This document shows, one piece after another, positions 10,542-23,176 of a DNA stretch of 64,000 nucleotides. Both the position numbers and the translations under genes were made by a program. Position 1 is the stretch's first letter; every line of letters begins with the position of its first letter. The stretch comes from Hymenoscyphus infarciens (lineage: Eukaryota > Ascomycota > Leotiomycetes > Helotiales > Helotiaceae): positions 1 through 64,000 of the forward strand of contig LLCB01000131.1 in the NCBI GenBank assembly GCA_001414345.1. Direction: 5' to 3'. The notes beneath the pieces were generated by a model, which was given only the letters and a program-made list of their open reading frames with translations, was not told where the DNA came from and ran no database searches.

Positions 10542-13500
10542 AAAACCCCTTTATCTAAATAGTTATTAAGAGCTAAATAATAGAAATAATAAGATAAATA
10601 GAATTAAAATCGTATAATATAAGCTTATATAGTAGAGCTTTATTATAATTAAAACTAATACTTCTAATAGAACTCGTAAGGTTATTAGTTCTAAGAGAAT
10701 TAAGAGAGATAACCCTTTTTAAATAATATAAGAAATTATTATAGTATTAGACTCTAATAGATAAATTAAGATAAAGCTAGCTTTAGATAATTAGTAATAG
10801 GTAATAATCTAGTAGCTAGCTAAGAAACTTAGACAATTTAAGGCAAATTAATATTAGATAGTACTATAGTTACTTAAGTACTACTAAAGTAGATAGTTAA
10901 TATATCTAATTCTACTATTAATAAGTAGAATACTAGAGATTTAGATATAGTCTATAATAGAGGATATATATATAGAATAAAGGTAGAAATACAAGCACTA
11001 GTAAACATATTAACTCTAGTATAATTATAAGAAGTTAAAGTATTAGTAGTAGAGAAGTAGTCGAGTATAAGGATCTTAAGTAGTATCTTTTCTATAAAAC
11101 CTTCTAATAGACTAACTAAGAAAGGAAAACATAGAGTACTTATAGTTAAAGAATATAAAGATAATATTATAGAAGATACTATACTTATATAAGAGCTATT
11201 ACTCTAACCCTCTACTCCTAGTCTAAAAAAGAAGATAGTAACGAAGAAAGCTAAGTAACTTATTATAAGTATAATAGAATAAAAGAACTTTTCTCTAGCT
11301 AATATATTAGTAAACGTAAAGCTTAAAATATCTTTACTTTAGCTTTATAATTAGTCTTCTAAAGATAGATTTAAACTTATAAGACTACTTAAACTTAAAC
11401 CTAAATCTAACCCTATAAAAGCTAAGCTACTAAGAAATAGCTATACTATTAACGTTTTCTAGGTTAAAGATATTAATATAATAACTATAGTACTTACTAA
11501 AATAATTAAAAGAATATAGAAGATAACTAATAGTAAATACTTAGACTAGCTAGAAAACGAATTAACCTTGTTCTTAACTAAGAAAGTATATAACTTCTAT
11601 ATATAGGTAGTAGTATAATCTTATATTAATTAGAAAGAAATCTATAATTTAAATTAAGTACTACTAGATAGAGATTCTATTATTAACCTTATACTAGAAT
11701 TAGTAGTATAGAATTTAAGGTATAAGTTAAAACTAGACTATTTAATTATAATTAAAGTAGCTAATATAATACTTTATCTATTAGAATACTTCGTCTACTT
11801 TAACGTATATATTAGTAGTGTTAATAGAGTTATTAACGTATATCTTATTCTAGATAGAACCTTATATTTACTATTACTAAGTTAATAATAGATATAAGAT
11901 TATAGAATTATAAGAGATTATAAAAATAGGAAATATTAGATTAAGATAAAGAAAAGTAAATATAAGAAGCTTAAAAGCACTATTCTAACTAAGAGGATCG
12001 AAGTCTCTTAAGTAGTTACTAATTTAAACGTTTTATATAGTGAATTATCTATATATATAAGATAGAAATTTAAAATATAGTATAATATATTTATAATATA
12101 ACTATATAAGTATTAGCCTAAGTTACTAAAGAATATACTAAGGAAGTAGATTCTAAGAATAAAGAAATAGTTGATTAAATATTTAAAGAATTATAAGATA
12201 AGATTAAATAAGAATATAAAGATAGAAATAAACTTCTTAAAGCTAGTACTCTAGCTAATACTGATTTACTAATAATTAGACGATTTATAATAATAAGACT
12301 ATAGTTTAGTTTAAAAGCTAACTATAAGTAAAGAGCCTAGCCTCTACTTATAAAGATAAAGTCTAGCTAGAAGAAGAAGGATTAAAGAGAAAAGTATTAG
12401 AACTTAGAATATAATTATCTATTAAGGTATAATATTTTAAAGAAAGGTATAAGAATTCAGTCCTTTTATAAGACGTTTTAAGATAATTAAGAAACTAAGA
12501 TAAAATACTATTAATATAATTATTATTAAATAATTAGTAGTTAGTAGATATATAAGAGAAGGTAGAGAGTTACTTTATAAATCCTATTAAAATAGCTTTA
12601 AATTAATCTTAGTTATATAATAGAAAGAAGAGGATAAGAGTTAAGAAGAGAATAGAAGGGTTAAGGTCTTAATAAGAGGTATAACTATCTATTACTATAA
12701 TACTAAAATCTATATAAAATAAGAAATTAGATAGTAGAGAAGAGAAATAGGTTAGCTTAAATATAGTAGAAGTTAAAAGTATACTCTTATCTATATTTAG
12801 ATTACTAGAATCTAAACTTATATATATATATCTATAAGAGAAAGAAAGATAGTTAGGTATTACTATAGCTTTTAATAAAGATAACCTTTTCTATTATTTT
12901 AGTACTAAACTATTATAAAGTAAATTAAGTAGTTAGTAAAGAAATTAAAGATAAGTAATAAATATTAGAGTATAACCTTTAAAAGAAGCTATAATAGTAG
13001 AAAGTAAAGATTATAAGAATAGTCTATCTATAGCTAAGATGCTAAAATAAAGCTAGAGTAGTATTAATATATATTTTATAAAAAAAAGAGTAAGATTTAA
13101 AGAAGTAGTTAAGGTTATAGGAAATCCTAACTTATCTAATAATAAAACGCTAGAATTTAGAATAGATAAAGAAATATAAATTTTAAACTCTTAGTAGACT
13201 AAATAAGATAAAATAAAAACATTTATAAGTTAATAAATAATTACTAAAGCTAGTACTAAAAGTCTAATATAGAAAGAGAAGGTAGATAAAGAAGAGGATA
13301 TATTTAATATAACTTATAGATTCTCTACTACTAAAAGACCTTCCTAATATAGAAGAAGGTAGATAGAAGTATAAGAACTATATAGGCTAGAATAGGAGAA
13401 GGTTAAGGATATTATAAATAGGATAATAAAGGAGTTAGTAGATATAAAAGAAAAGAGATATATATTATAGAAATTACTATTTTAATAGAGAGATATCTTT

Positions 13501-14128
13501 ATAAATAATATTAGAAAAATACTTAAAATAGACCTAGTTAAATATAAAATTCCTATCTATTATAATTATACTTTAAAGAAGTTACTAATTATAAAATAGT
13601 TATTAAAGAAGATAGAATATTAAAAGAAGTTACTATTTAAATTAGTAGAAGTAAAAGTAATTATCTAATATAAATCTCCTTAGTTAGTAAGAATATAATT
13701 AATTCTAAAGAAAAATAACATAATAAGAATAGTATATAATTATATCTTAGTAAATAAAGCTATAATAAAATCATAGTACCTAATAAAGTAATAAGAAACT
13801 ATCTTATAATAAATTATAAAGCTAGATATAAGGTATATGTTTTTATTAGATACTAGTAATAGGTATTAGGCTATAAAACTATTTAAGAATTATTAATATA
13901 AAACAGCTTTTTAGACTACGTTAGAATAGTATTACTACTAAGTAATAAGATAAAGACTTATAAAGATACTAAGTACTTACTCTAAATTAAAAGATTTAGA
14001 GTACTTAGTAATACTAAGACTAAATACTAAACTAGTACTATTAAATATTAGTAAGAATACTTATTTCTTATATTTTATAGATAATAACTAAGGAGGTATA
14101 AAGGACTTCCTTACTTTAATATAGTTTC

Positions 14129-14624
14129 TATAATAGTACGAAATACACACAACTACAGTAGAGGCATATAGGAGTGCGTATAGTAGAATGACGTATGTAG
14201 ATACTAGGCTCTGATACAGAAGAAAACAATAACTATCTCTCTACTATACTAAACATAAACGTTTATATATAAGAAGGTTAGAAGCTTCTAAGTTCTAATA
14301 ATAATAATAACCGAGCCCTGCTTAATATAGCTAATACTAAATAATAAGAGCTGAAAAGCTAAATATATAACCTCTGATCTTTTAGAAAGCTAAATATATA
14401 ATATCTAAACCTTAATCCCTTTTATATATAAATATTAGATATTAATACCTTTGATACTTCGCTTATATAAGTATCGGTTATTTATAATCTCGGCCTTAGA
14501 GGTATTAGAGGTATTAGTACTGCTTAGAAGTATTAGTAGTTTTACAAATACTAACAATTTAGAATAGTACTATTATATAATAATCTAGCTATTATATAAT
14601 AATCTAGAATAGTATACTATTATA
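14129..14624 (-). repeat. LTR of element B (3' LTR in its own orientation)
   Basis: 496 bp, nearly the same as the copy at 22676-23171. It preserves CA/TG words near 14150-14230 but is RIP-altered elsewhere. It contains the tandem motif ATTATATAATAATCTAG twice near 14570-14605. Confidence 0.85.
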
Positions 14625-17506
14625 TCTCCCCTCCTTTAAAAAGACTCGTCTTAAGTCTTTAGTTATTAATTAGCATAGTATTAGGTTAATTAGAGTATTA
14701 TTTATCTTTTTATTATAAAGAATATAACTTTATCTTACTATTATAGTATCTAGTAGTCGGGTTAGAGTCGGTGGCTAGTAGTATTATTATTTAAGGGCTC
14801 GCTCTTTATTTACTATTATATATTATATAATAATAGGATATAAATAGAAGAGAAGCTAATAATTAGCTAGTAGGTAGAAAGCAGTACGCTATTATAGAGT
14901 TATTATATTCTTACTATTATTATATATTATAATAGTAATTATTAAACGATAAATAATAATTATAAAGTAATAGCTATTATTATAAGTAGTATATTAGTAG
15001 GCGACTTTTCCTTAATTCTAACTTCTCTTCTTCTTTTCTTTTTATCTAAATAATATAAATAGTAAGAATACTTTCTAATTAGATATATTCTTATATACTA
15101 ACTTATCTCTTAGAATATATATATATATTATATATATATATATAAAAGTAAGTTCTTCTCTTCTTAATCAGACCTAATTTAAAGCTAATCTAATATAGTA
15201 AAATGTCTCTTCTATATCCTTCTAGTATACTTCTAGCTATCTACTAAGTCTATTATATTTAGTGCTTTTAGGTAAAATCTTAGAACGGAGATTACGTATA
15301 TACTTTTAAGAAGCCAAAGTCGAAGAAGTGCGAGTACTATATAGAGTAGAATACTATATATATTCTAGTAAGTTTAATTCTAAATATATACTAAATCTAT
15401 TCTAACTTAGGTAGTTGCCGTAGTTTATTAGGAAGGAGTTTAGCGAGCTTTAGAGTAAAGAGGAGAAGAGGGAGGTTAAGAAGGCTATAAAAGCCTTAGA
15501 TAAGGTGTTAGTTATTACTAATATAAAGGTATTAAAGAATAGTTTAGAGATATAGTTTACTCTTTTAGAGAAGACTTAGGCGCTTTATACTAAGGTTATT
15601 ATAAGTACCTCTTACTTATTAAAGCGGTTTTAGTTATTAATATTTAATAGTTCTTATACTATGCTATAGAGGGTAGGACCTCTATTTAAACCTAGGTTTA
15701 GGTTCTCTTTAAGGCCTATCTAAAGAGTTTACGAGCGTCCTCTCTAAAGCCGGTTATAAGAGGTCGCCGAGGTAAGAAGCGTCCTTATAAGAAGGAGGTA
15801 ATAAAGGAAGAGCTGATTTAGGCTCTTTATACTTAGAAGGGTAGAGAGGAGGATAATAAGTTAGAGGAAGAAGAGGCTATAGCCTAAAGAGAGTTAGTAG
15901 GCCCTGTTTTAGTAGTAACTTAGTCTTAGTTCTTTACTTTATTAATTTTAAATATTCTTACTAGTTAGTGTTTTATCTTAGGTTTTTATTATAAGTTCTT
16001 TATCGAGGATAACTAGAATTAGAGAGTATTAATATTATAAATTAACTCTTTTATCTAATTCTTATCTAATTCCTATATATTAAGCTATTTAAAGAAGTAT
16101 TAGAGTAGTCTTAGCTCTTCTAGATATTTAGTATAAAAGTCTCTTAGATAATATAGTAAACCTTAAAAATTATTTATAAGATACTAAGTAGGATCTAAAT
16201 TATATCTAACTTATTTAACTTAATACTATAGCTATCTTCTAAAAAGTCTACTACTAAGTATTTCTTATACCTTCTATTCTTATATACTTTTAATAATATC
16301 TAGTAAGGGCTCTAGAGCCTCTTATCCTAGTAAGAGGGTGTTTAAATCCTTTAAAAGTATATTAAGAGTAAAAATATTATAAATTAATAAGCTTTTAAGA
16401 AGTTTTAGTCTATAGAAGTGTCTTATACGTTCTAGTATTTTAAAAAGTCTTATCTACTATTTAGTAAGCTTTTAGCTAGAACGATTTATCTTAAGATTCT
16501 TAGTAGATAAGTAGACTTTGTCTTTAACGTCTTAGTTAATAGCTCTTTAGTATTAGTTTATACTATCTTCTATCTTTTTCTAAGCCTTACTTATATTATC
16601 TTTAGCTATTCTCTAAGTAGAGTATATATATTAGGCTACTTTTATTACCTTATTATAGTTAAGTCGTTCCTAGGGAATAGAAGTCTTTAGTATATTCTAG
16701 TTTTATAAAGTCTTTAGATTAAGTTCAAACTTAAGCTAATAAGGGGTTATACTAATAGATAAGTATAGAAGTATTATTTATACTCTATCTATTAGAGAGA
16801 TTAATTCGCTCTAGTTGTCTTAATAGTAGGTTATAAAGAGCCTTAGTCTCTAATTAATATATTAGTTTATTATCTTTATCTATCTATCTATTTATTTATA
16901 GTAGGCGGTACTAAGCTTAAGCTTAATACTAATTATTTAATAAAATTTAGTCTAAAATAATAATATAAATTAAGGTCTTTAATTAGACATAATCGATTTA
17001 GAGTAGTAGCTAAAATAGTAAATCTATTAAATAAAGAGTTTAGCTAGTTTTTTAGCGTCTATAGTCGAGTAATAGAGTATTAACACTAAATCCTTTCTAA
17101 GTCTATTAATAAATACTAATATAGTATTAAATCTATATTTATTTTTTAGAAATAATTTAAAGTCTATATATAAATATTATATAAGATAGTCGAGTATAAG
17201 TAAAGAGTAAAGAAAGCCTTATTACTTAGTTTATTAAGAATAGAAGTATTTATAGGCTTAATAATTCCCTACGTACCTCTTATAGTCTAAAAACATTCTA
17301 GCCTAGTAGTAGTATTATACTAATAACTAGTATATCTTTTTCGTACTTAGGTAAGTACTAGATACTTAGTTATAGACTTCTTAGATTAGTTTTATATAGA
17401 GTTTAGTATTCTTTTAAACACAAAGTCGATCTTTAAAGAGTAGTAAATTATCTAATAAGAGGTAGTATCTATCTAGAAGTTAATAACGTTCTTTTTAAAA
17501 GGAGTA

Positions 17507-18458
17507 TCTCTTTAGTTATTCTTACATCTCACGTGATTTAGTAGAACGCGGTTCTAATCTTATATTTCTAGCTCTAACGCGACTAAATATTTAAATCATT
17601 ATCTTATTCTTTAAACTCTACTAAAGTATATAATAATGTAGAAATTAAATAATAATTTACCTATAATCTTATGTTTAAAACGCTATACTAAAAAAATCGT
17701 CATTTTAGCGCAAGTTAGCCTATAATATAAGCATATAAGCTAAGTTTCCCTCACCTACTCCTACTACTTCTACTATCTCTTTTATACTCTTTTATCCTTC
17801 TTTTTAATTAATATACCTCCTCTAAGATAGCGTAAGGCTAATACTACTCCTAGTACGAAAAAGTCTACTAAAAGAGCTCTAAAAGCTATTAAAAAAGTTC
17901 TTAAAAAGAAGGCCTCTTAAGTACGCTCCGCAGACGTGTTTCTTAACAACGAGTACGATTCTAAGCTTCTTAAGAAGGATATTAACCTCGCATATACAAA
18001 TAATACCGACAGTAATAATAGCGAAGAGATAGAGGATATTATAGAGGATAATTTAATATCGTCACCTATACTGAACATCGCGTATATAAGAGAGCTCTCT
18101 AGAAGTACGCCTACCTTACCTACGTCAGACTAAGAGCTAGTATAAGCAGTATAATATACCTATTTGTAGTAGTAATTAGCTATGCTAGAAAGAATTCCAT
18201 AAGATAGAAGTTATTAAGAATATAAGAGAGCGAGAGAGATTGAATAAAGAGATAGAAAGAGGCGCACCTCTACTATATATAGAGTAAGTGTAAATAGCTT
18301 TAATTCAGATTTTAATATCTTACTACTCCTAAACTAGCTTAGCAGCATCGTAGTTCAAAGCTACCTAGATTTTAGTCTAAAACTACTCTAAATAAGAGTA
18401 GTTTTAAACCGGACTACTAAACGCGTCTATATATAAGGTGTAAGAATAACTGAAGAGA
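17507..18458. mobile_element. 952-bp terminal-inverted-repeat element C (copy 1), inside B
   Basis: TCTCTTTAGTTATTCTTACA at the left end is inverted at the right end (TGTAAGAATAACTGAAGAGA) and TA flanks both sides (17505-17506 and 18459-18460), suggesting a TA-targeting DNA transposon. A second inner inverted motif, TTTAGTAG, lies near both ends. A shorter relative lies at 44672-45424. This copy retains CG, CA and TG words (for example ACGCTCCGCAGACGTG) far better than the surrounding LTR element. A lysine-rich frame followed by an open 66-codon stretch at 17936-18133 is what remains of any coding. No transposase motif is recognisable. Confidence 0.7.
17839..18133 (+). pseudogene. Remnant reading frame inside element C
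   Basis: A frame running KKSTKRALKAIKK, then a TAA, then VRSADVFLNNEYDSKLL and a Ser/Glu/Asp-rich tail is readable across about 95 codons with one interior stop. The basic-then-acidic layout resembles the N-terminal part of some fungal transposase or DNA-binding proteins, but no domain is identifiable. The second copy of C lacks about 200 bp of this region. Function unknown. Confidence 0.35.
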
Positions 18459-21400
18459 TAGGTTATCTTCCTTTAACTTCTAAATCGTATCTAAACTTGT
18501 TCTTAGAATATCGTCTAACTAAATTATATTAAGAGAGGTAGACTATTCTTATAAAAAGGTCTAAGTAAGTTTAGTATTAATTCAGAGGTCTAAACAATTA
18601 GGTGCTAAAAGAGTATACGAGCAACTATCTACTTTAGCTTAATTATAGGTTTTTAGGTCTTACTTATATTAGATTAATATATCTACTTTTTAATTACTCT
18701 TCTTAAACATAAATTAGATCTAGAAGTTAAAGTCTAATAGAAACTCTATCTATTAGACTTACTTAGCTATAAGTAGCTTAGTTATTATAAAGTATTCTAA
18801 TAATCTATAATCTAAATATATATTAATATACTTCTAATATAATATAAGTTTAAGATACTATTTCTTAAAAGCTTTTATAATAGTAGATAGCTCTTTATTA
18901 TAGATCTCTTAGTTCGATTTATAGCTAACTAGGACGTGTAAGTAGAACCTAATAAGGTACTAAAGGCTATTATGTTATTATAAGAATATACCTACTATTA
19001 CTCCTTTTAAGAAGTCTATTTCTACCTTCGTATTATAATTAGAGTTAAAGTAGTATAAGGTTTATATAGTAAGTAGCTAGGTTCTTAGTATTTTAAAAGC
19101 TTTATTATATTTAAGTATTTATAGAAATAGCTCTATAAGATGTATTATTATAGTTAGAGGTTTAGTAATTTTAGTATAACCTTTAATAAATTATTTATAG
19201 AATCTTATAAACCCTAAGTAAGACTTTATACCTATTATAGTATTAGGTTAGACCTAGTTTTATAAAAGCTCTACTTTTTCTAGATTAACTTCGAATCCTT
19301 TTATAGTTAAGATAAATCCTAAGTATTTAACTCTAGTAATACTAAATTCGCTTTTCTTAATATCTATCTAAAGTCCTACTTCTTAGAGCTAATTTAGAAC
19401 CTTCCTAACCTATTCCTTATATTCTTTAATAGTATTTAAATAAATTAAAATATTATCTAAGTAAGTAATATAGAAGTTGTTTAGATAATTAATTAAGACG
19501 TTATTTATATAACGTTAATAAGTAGTAGAGCTATTATAAAGTCTAAAAGAGAGGACCTTATATTTATATATATTATACCTAGTTTTAAACGTAGTTATCT
19601 CTTCTAAGTTAAGGTCTATTTAGATATAATAGAAAGCTTATCTAATATTTAATTTAGTAAAGATTTTAGCTATCTTTATCTTAGAAAGGAGCTTATTAAT
19701 ATAAGAGATTAAGTAGGGATTATTTTAGGTTAAAGTATTTAACTTCTTATAATTAATATAGAACTATAACTTATTACTATTAGCCTTTTTAACAAAGAGT
19801 ATAAAAGAGGTAAAAGAGCTATTACTATTAATAATAAACCCTTTATCTAGGTTCTTTATAAGATACTCTTTTATAGCTTTAAGCTCTACAGTTAACTATT
19901 AATATAGAGGCGAAAAGGAGTTAAGAAGTAGCTTATTTAAAGTAATCTTATAATTATATTTATAATAAGGAGGAAGCTTATTAAAAGCTACTTTTAAGAA
20001 TATATCTTTATAGAATAAGTAATACTTTAAGAGTTAGGCCTATATTAGAGCTCTTATCTTATCGTCGTCTTAGAGAGAGGCTAATCTCTTATTAATAACC
20101 TAATCTAGCTTATAAAGGCTTATTATATAAAATTCTAAATTAAGCTATTTTATATTATAATATATTATATTTATACTTATCTTATAGATAAAAGAGTATA
20201 AGGTCTAGCCTTTCAAGGCTATACTAGTAGTTTATAGAGGCTTTAGACTAAAGTTAGATATTAAAATTCTAAGAAGTATTATTATAAATAGAAGTAATAA
20301 CTTAGCTATATATATAAGTTTACTCTTTTTACGTCTTTCTTATTACTAGATAGTATATTTTCTTTAGTTTATATTTAACTAGTAATTTAAAAAAGGTTTC
20401 TAGTTCTAGCTAGAAAGAGAAAGTAAAATTTCCTTATTATAGTAGAGAGTTAGAGGGTATTTAGCTAGCTAAGTAATCTAGTTCTTTAAGAGGTTAAAGA
20501 GAACTTTAAAATAGTTTAACTACTTATTACTAATAATTAAGTCTTATTATCTAAGGTCTAGAATAATAAAGAGGTAGTTATAGATATAACGTTTATCTAT
20601 ATTTAGATATAGTTATATAAACTAAGTTACCTAGCTTTTAGTACTATTATTATATCTATAAATAGATACTAAATAAGATAGTTTCTAAATCTTTAAACCT
20701 ATTACTTTTAATAATTATAAGGCTAGAGGTTAATTTAGAAATAAGTACCTATTTACTTCTATATCTACTAAAGCTTATATTTTAATACTATATCTCTATA
20801 TACTAAGAGTAGTATTTATAAGGAACTGTTTTCCTTCTATAAGCTTAGAAAGGTTAAGTCTAGATAGATTATATTTATATAAGCTTAGGAAGGTATTTTT
20901 ACCTAAGCTTCTTTATTTTCCTCTTAACTTAGGTTAGAGTTAGAGTACTCTTTAAGTAGTTGTTCTTCCTTAGGTTAATTATCCTCCTCTATCTTATTAA
21001 TACTAAGTAGATTAGAATAGTTAGGCTTAATATACCTAGGTTTCTTATAATTATAGCACTTTATACTAGTAGGGAGTTGGTCTATAGATAAAGTCTTTAA
21101 TCTTTTACTAGTAGAAGAGGGTTTAGGAGATTAAGAAGTTTTTTAAGAAGTAGTATAAAGTCTATATAAGAGTAATAAGGGTTTTATTAAAGAACTAGAT
21201 AAGGTTTGGTTAGTGTTAGGCTTTTAGTATAATAAGCTTATTATAATAGGTTTTTTAGTATTTATTATACTAGTTATATATAACTTAGTATTATAGTACT
21301 ATTCCTTATCTATAAATAATAGGTCTCTTACTATCTTATTAAAGTCGATATTCTAGTACCTTTTACTATTAACTAATTAGGTTTAGAGCTAAGGTATAAG

Positions 21401-22675
21401 CTTATCTTATATATAGTAGAACTTATCTTACTTAGATACTTCTCTAAGTATTACTATACTTAAAAAGTAACTTTTAAATTCTATAAAACTTTCTTCTATA
21501 TAACTCTTCTATCTTATCTAAAGAGACTAAAAAGTATTTTAAGTATCCTCCTTCTTATAACTTATTAGATAGTAGGTATTAAGAAGCTTAATTATCTCTT
21601 TATAGTCTTTAAATACTATCTTACTTATATTAGACTTATATTAAGGCTCTAAGTAGTTCTAAGTAAGTTTCGTTATCGTTCTCTAAATAAGAGCTTTATA
21701 AGTTAAAAGTGTTTAATAATAGTTAGCGTTTATATAGAGTCGATTATATATTAATATTCTCTATTACTTATATATAAATAAAACACTATTATCTAAAAGT
21801 TTAATTTTTTTTATAATCTTACTTTTAATAGATTAAAAGGCTTTTAGAGTACTTTTAAGTTATAAGTATAGAGTAGGTTATAGTAAGAGATAAATATTAG
21901 AGGTAAGGTCTTACCTATAATAGTAGTTTAAAGAGGTAGAAGGAGGTGTTTATATAGGTTAGATAAGACTTAAACTTTAGTTATTATTTAGTAGTTATTA
22001 ACTAATTTACTATACTAGGTTTAATAATTAAGTAATCTAATTATCTTACTCTAAAATTCTCTATTCTTTTTCTTAATCCTTAGCCTTTATAGCTTAGATT
22101 ATACTCTATATCTTATCTATATTAGAGAAGTCTTATTAATCTCTCTAGCTTCTAAGTACTAGGCCTTTACTTTTATTATTCTTAAGCTTCTTACTATTCT
22201 TAGGAGTATAGTACTAAGTTAGGGACCTTTTAGTAGAGGCTTAACTTTATTTCTTAAGAGGTTGCTCTATACTTAGAAGTAGAGCTTAGAAGGGACTAGG
22301 GGTTACTCTAGATTCTAATATATTAAATATTAAATTAGGAAAGGGGGGGAGTAGGATTAGATTTAGAAGCTTTCTAGATAACTATTATAAGTCGGCTTAT
22401 TTACTAAATCTAGGGTTATTAGGACTCTTAGGAAATACTTAGTATATTCTAATCTCTTAATATATACTAAAACACGATTTTTACTAGCTATCTATATAGA
22501 TAATAAACCCTACTATTACTAGCTATCTAGGTAGTCTCTAATTACCTAGCTATATAAGGATGTCGTTGTAATATTCTAAATCGAGTATAAATCGACTTCT
22601 AAATAAGGAGTAGCGACAAGCTTGAAAAGAGATATTATTAAGGCTATTACTAGTGAAGAAGAGTTATTATTTTTA

Positions 22676-23171
22676 TATAATAGTACGAAATATATATAAC
22701 TATAGTAGCGGTATATAAGAGTACGTATAATAGAATAACGTATATAGATACTAGGCTCTAATATAGAAGAAAATAATAACTATCTCTCTACTATACTAAA
22801 TATAAACGTCTATATATAAGAAGGTTAGAAGCTTCTAAGTTCTAATAATAATAATAACTAAGCCTTGCCTAATATAGCTAATACTAAATAATAAGAGCTG
22901 AAAAGCTAAATATATAACCTCTAATCCTTTAGAAAGCTAAATATATAATATCTAAACTTTAATCTCTTCTATATATAAATGTTAGATATTAATACCTTTA
23001 GCACTTCGCTTATATAAGTATTAGTTATTCGTAATCTCGGCTCTAGAGATATTAGAGGTATTAGCACTACTTAGAAGTATTAGCAGTTTTATAAATACCG
23101 ACAATTCAGAATAGTACTATTATATAATAATCTAGCTGTTATATAATAATCTAGGATAGTATACTATCACA
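22676..23171 (-). repeat. LTR of element B (5' LTR in its own orientation)
   Basis: 496 bp, paired with 14129-14624. It ends CTATCACA at 23171 and is followed by the GTTTC duplication. Confidence 0.85.
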
Positions 23172-23176
23172 GTTTC

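Larger units (their letters stand above)
14129..23171 (-). mobile_element. RIP-degraded Ty3/gypsy-type LTR retrotransposon B inserted in A
   Basis: Two 496-bp direct repeats (14129-14624 and 22676-23171) are flanked by GTTTC at 14124-14128 and 23172-23176. Read on the minus strand, the LTR begins TGTGATAGT and is preceded by GGAGGGGAGA, a polypurine tract, so B points left. A zinc-knuckle trace (CYNYKK then Tyr-substituted positions) lies at about 21020-21058, and an RT catalytic trace, YLDNILIY, at about 19437-19479. Both are on the minus strand in the expected order. The internal region is about 8.05 kb, or 7.1 kb once nested element C is subtracted, usual for gypsy. The LTRs keep more CA and TG than the interior. 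Numerous stops make it inactive. Confidence 0.85.
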
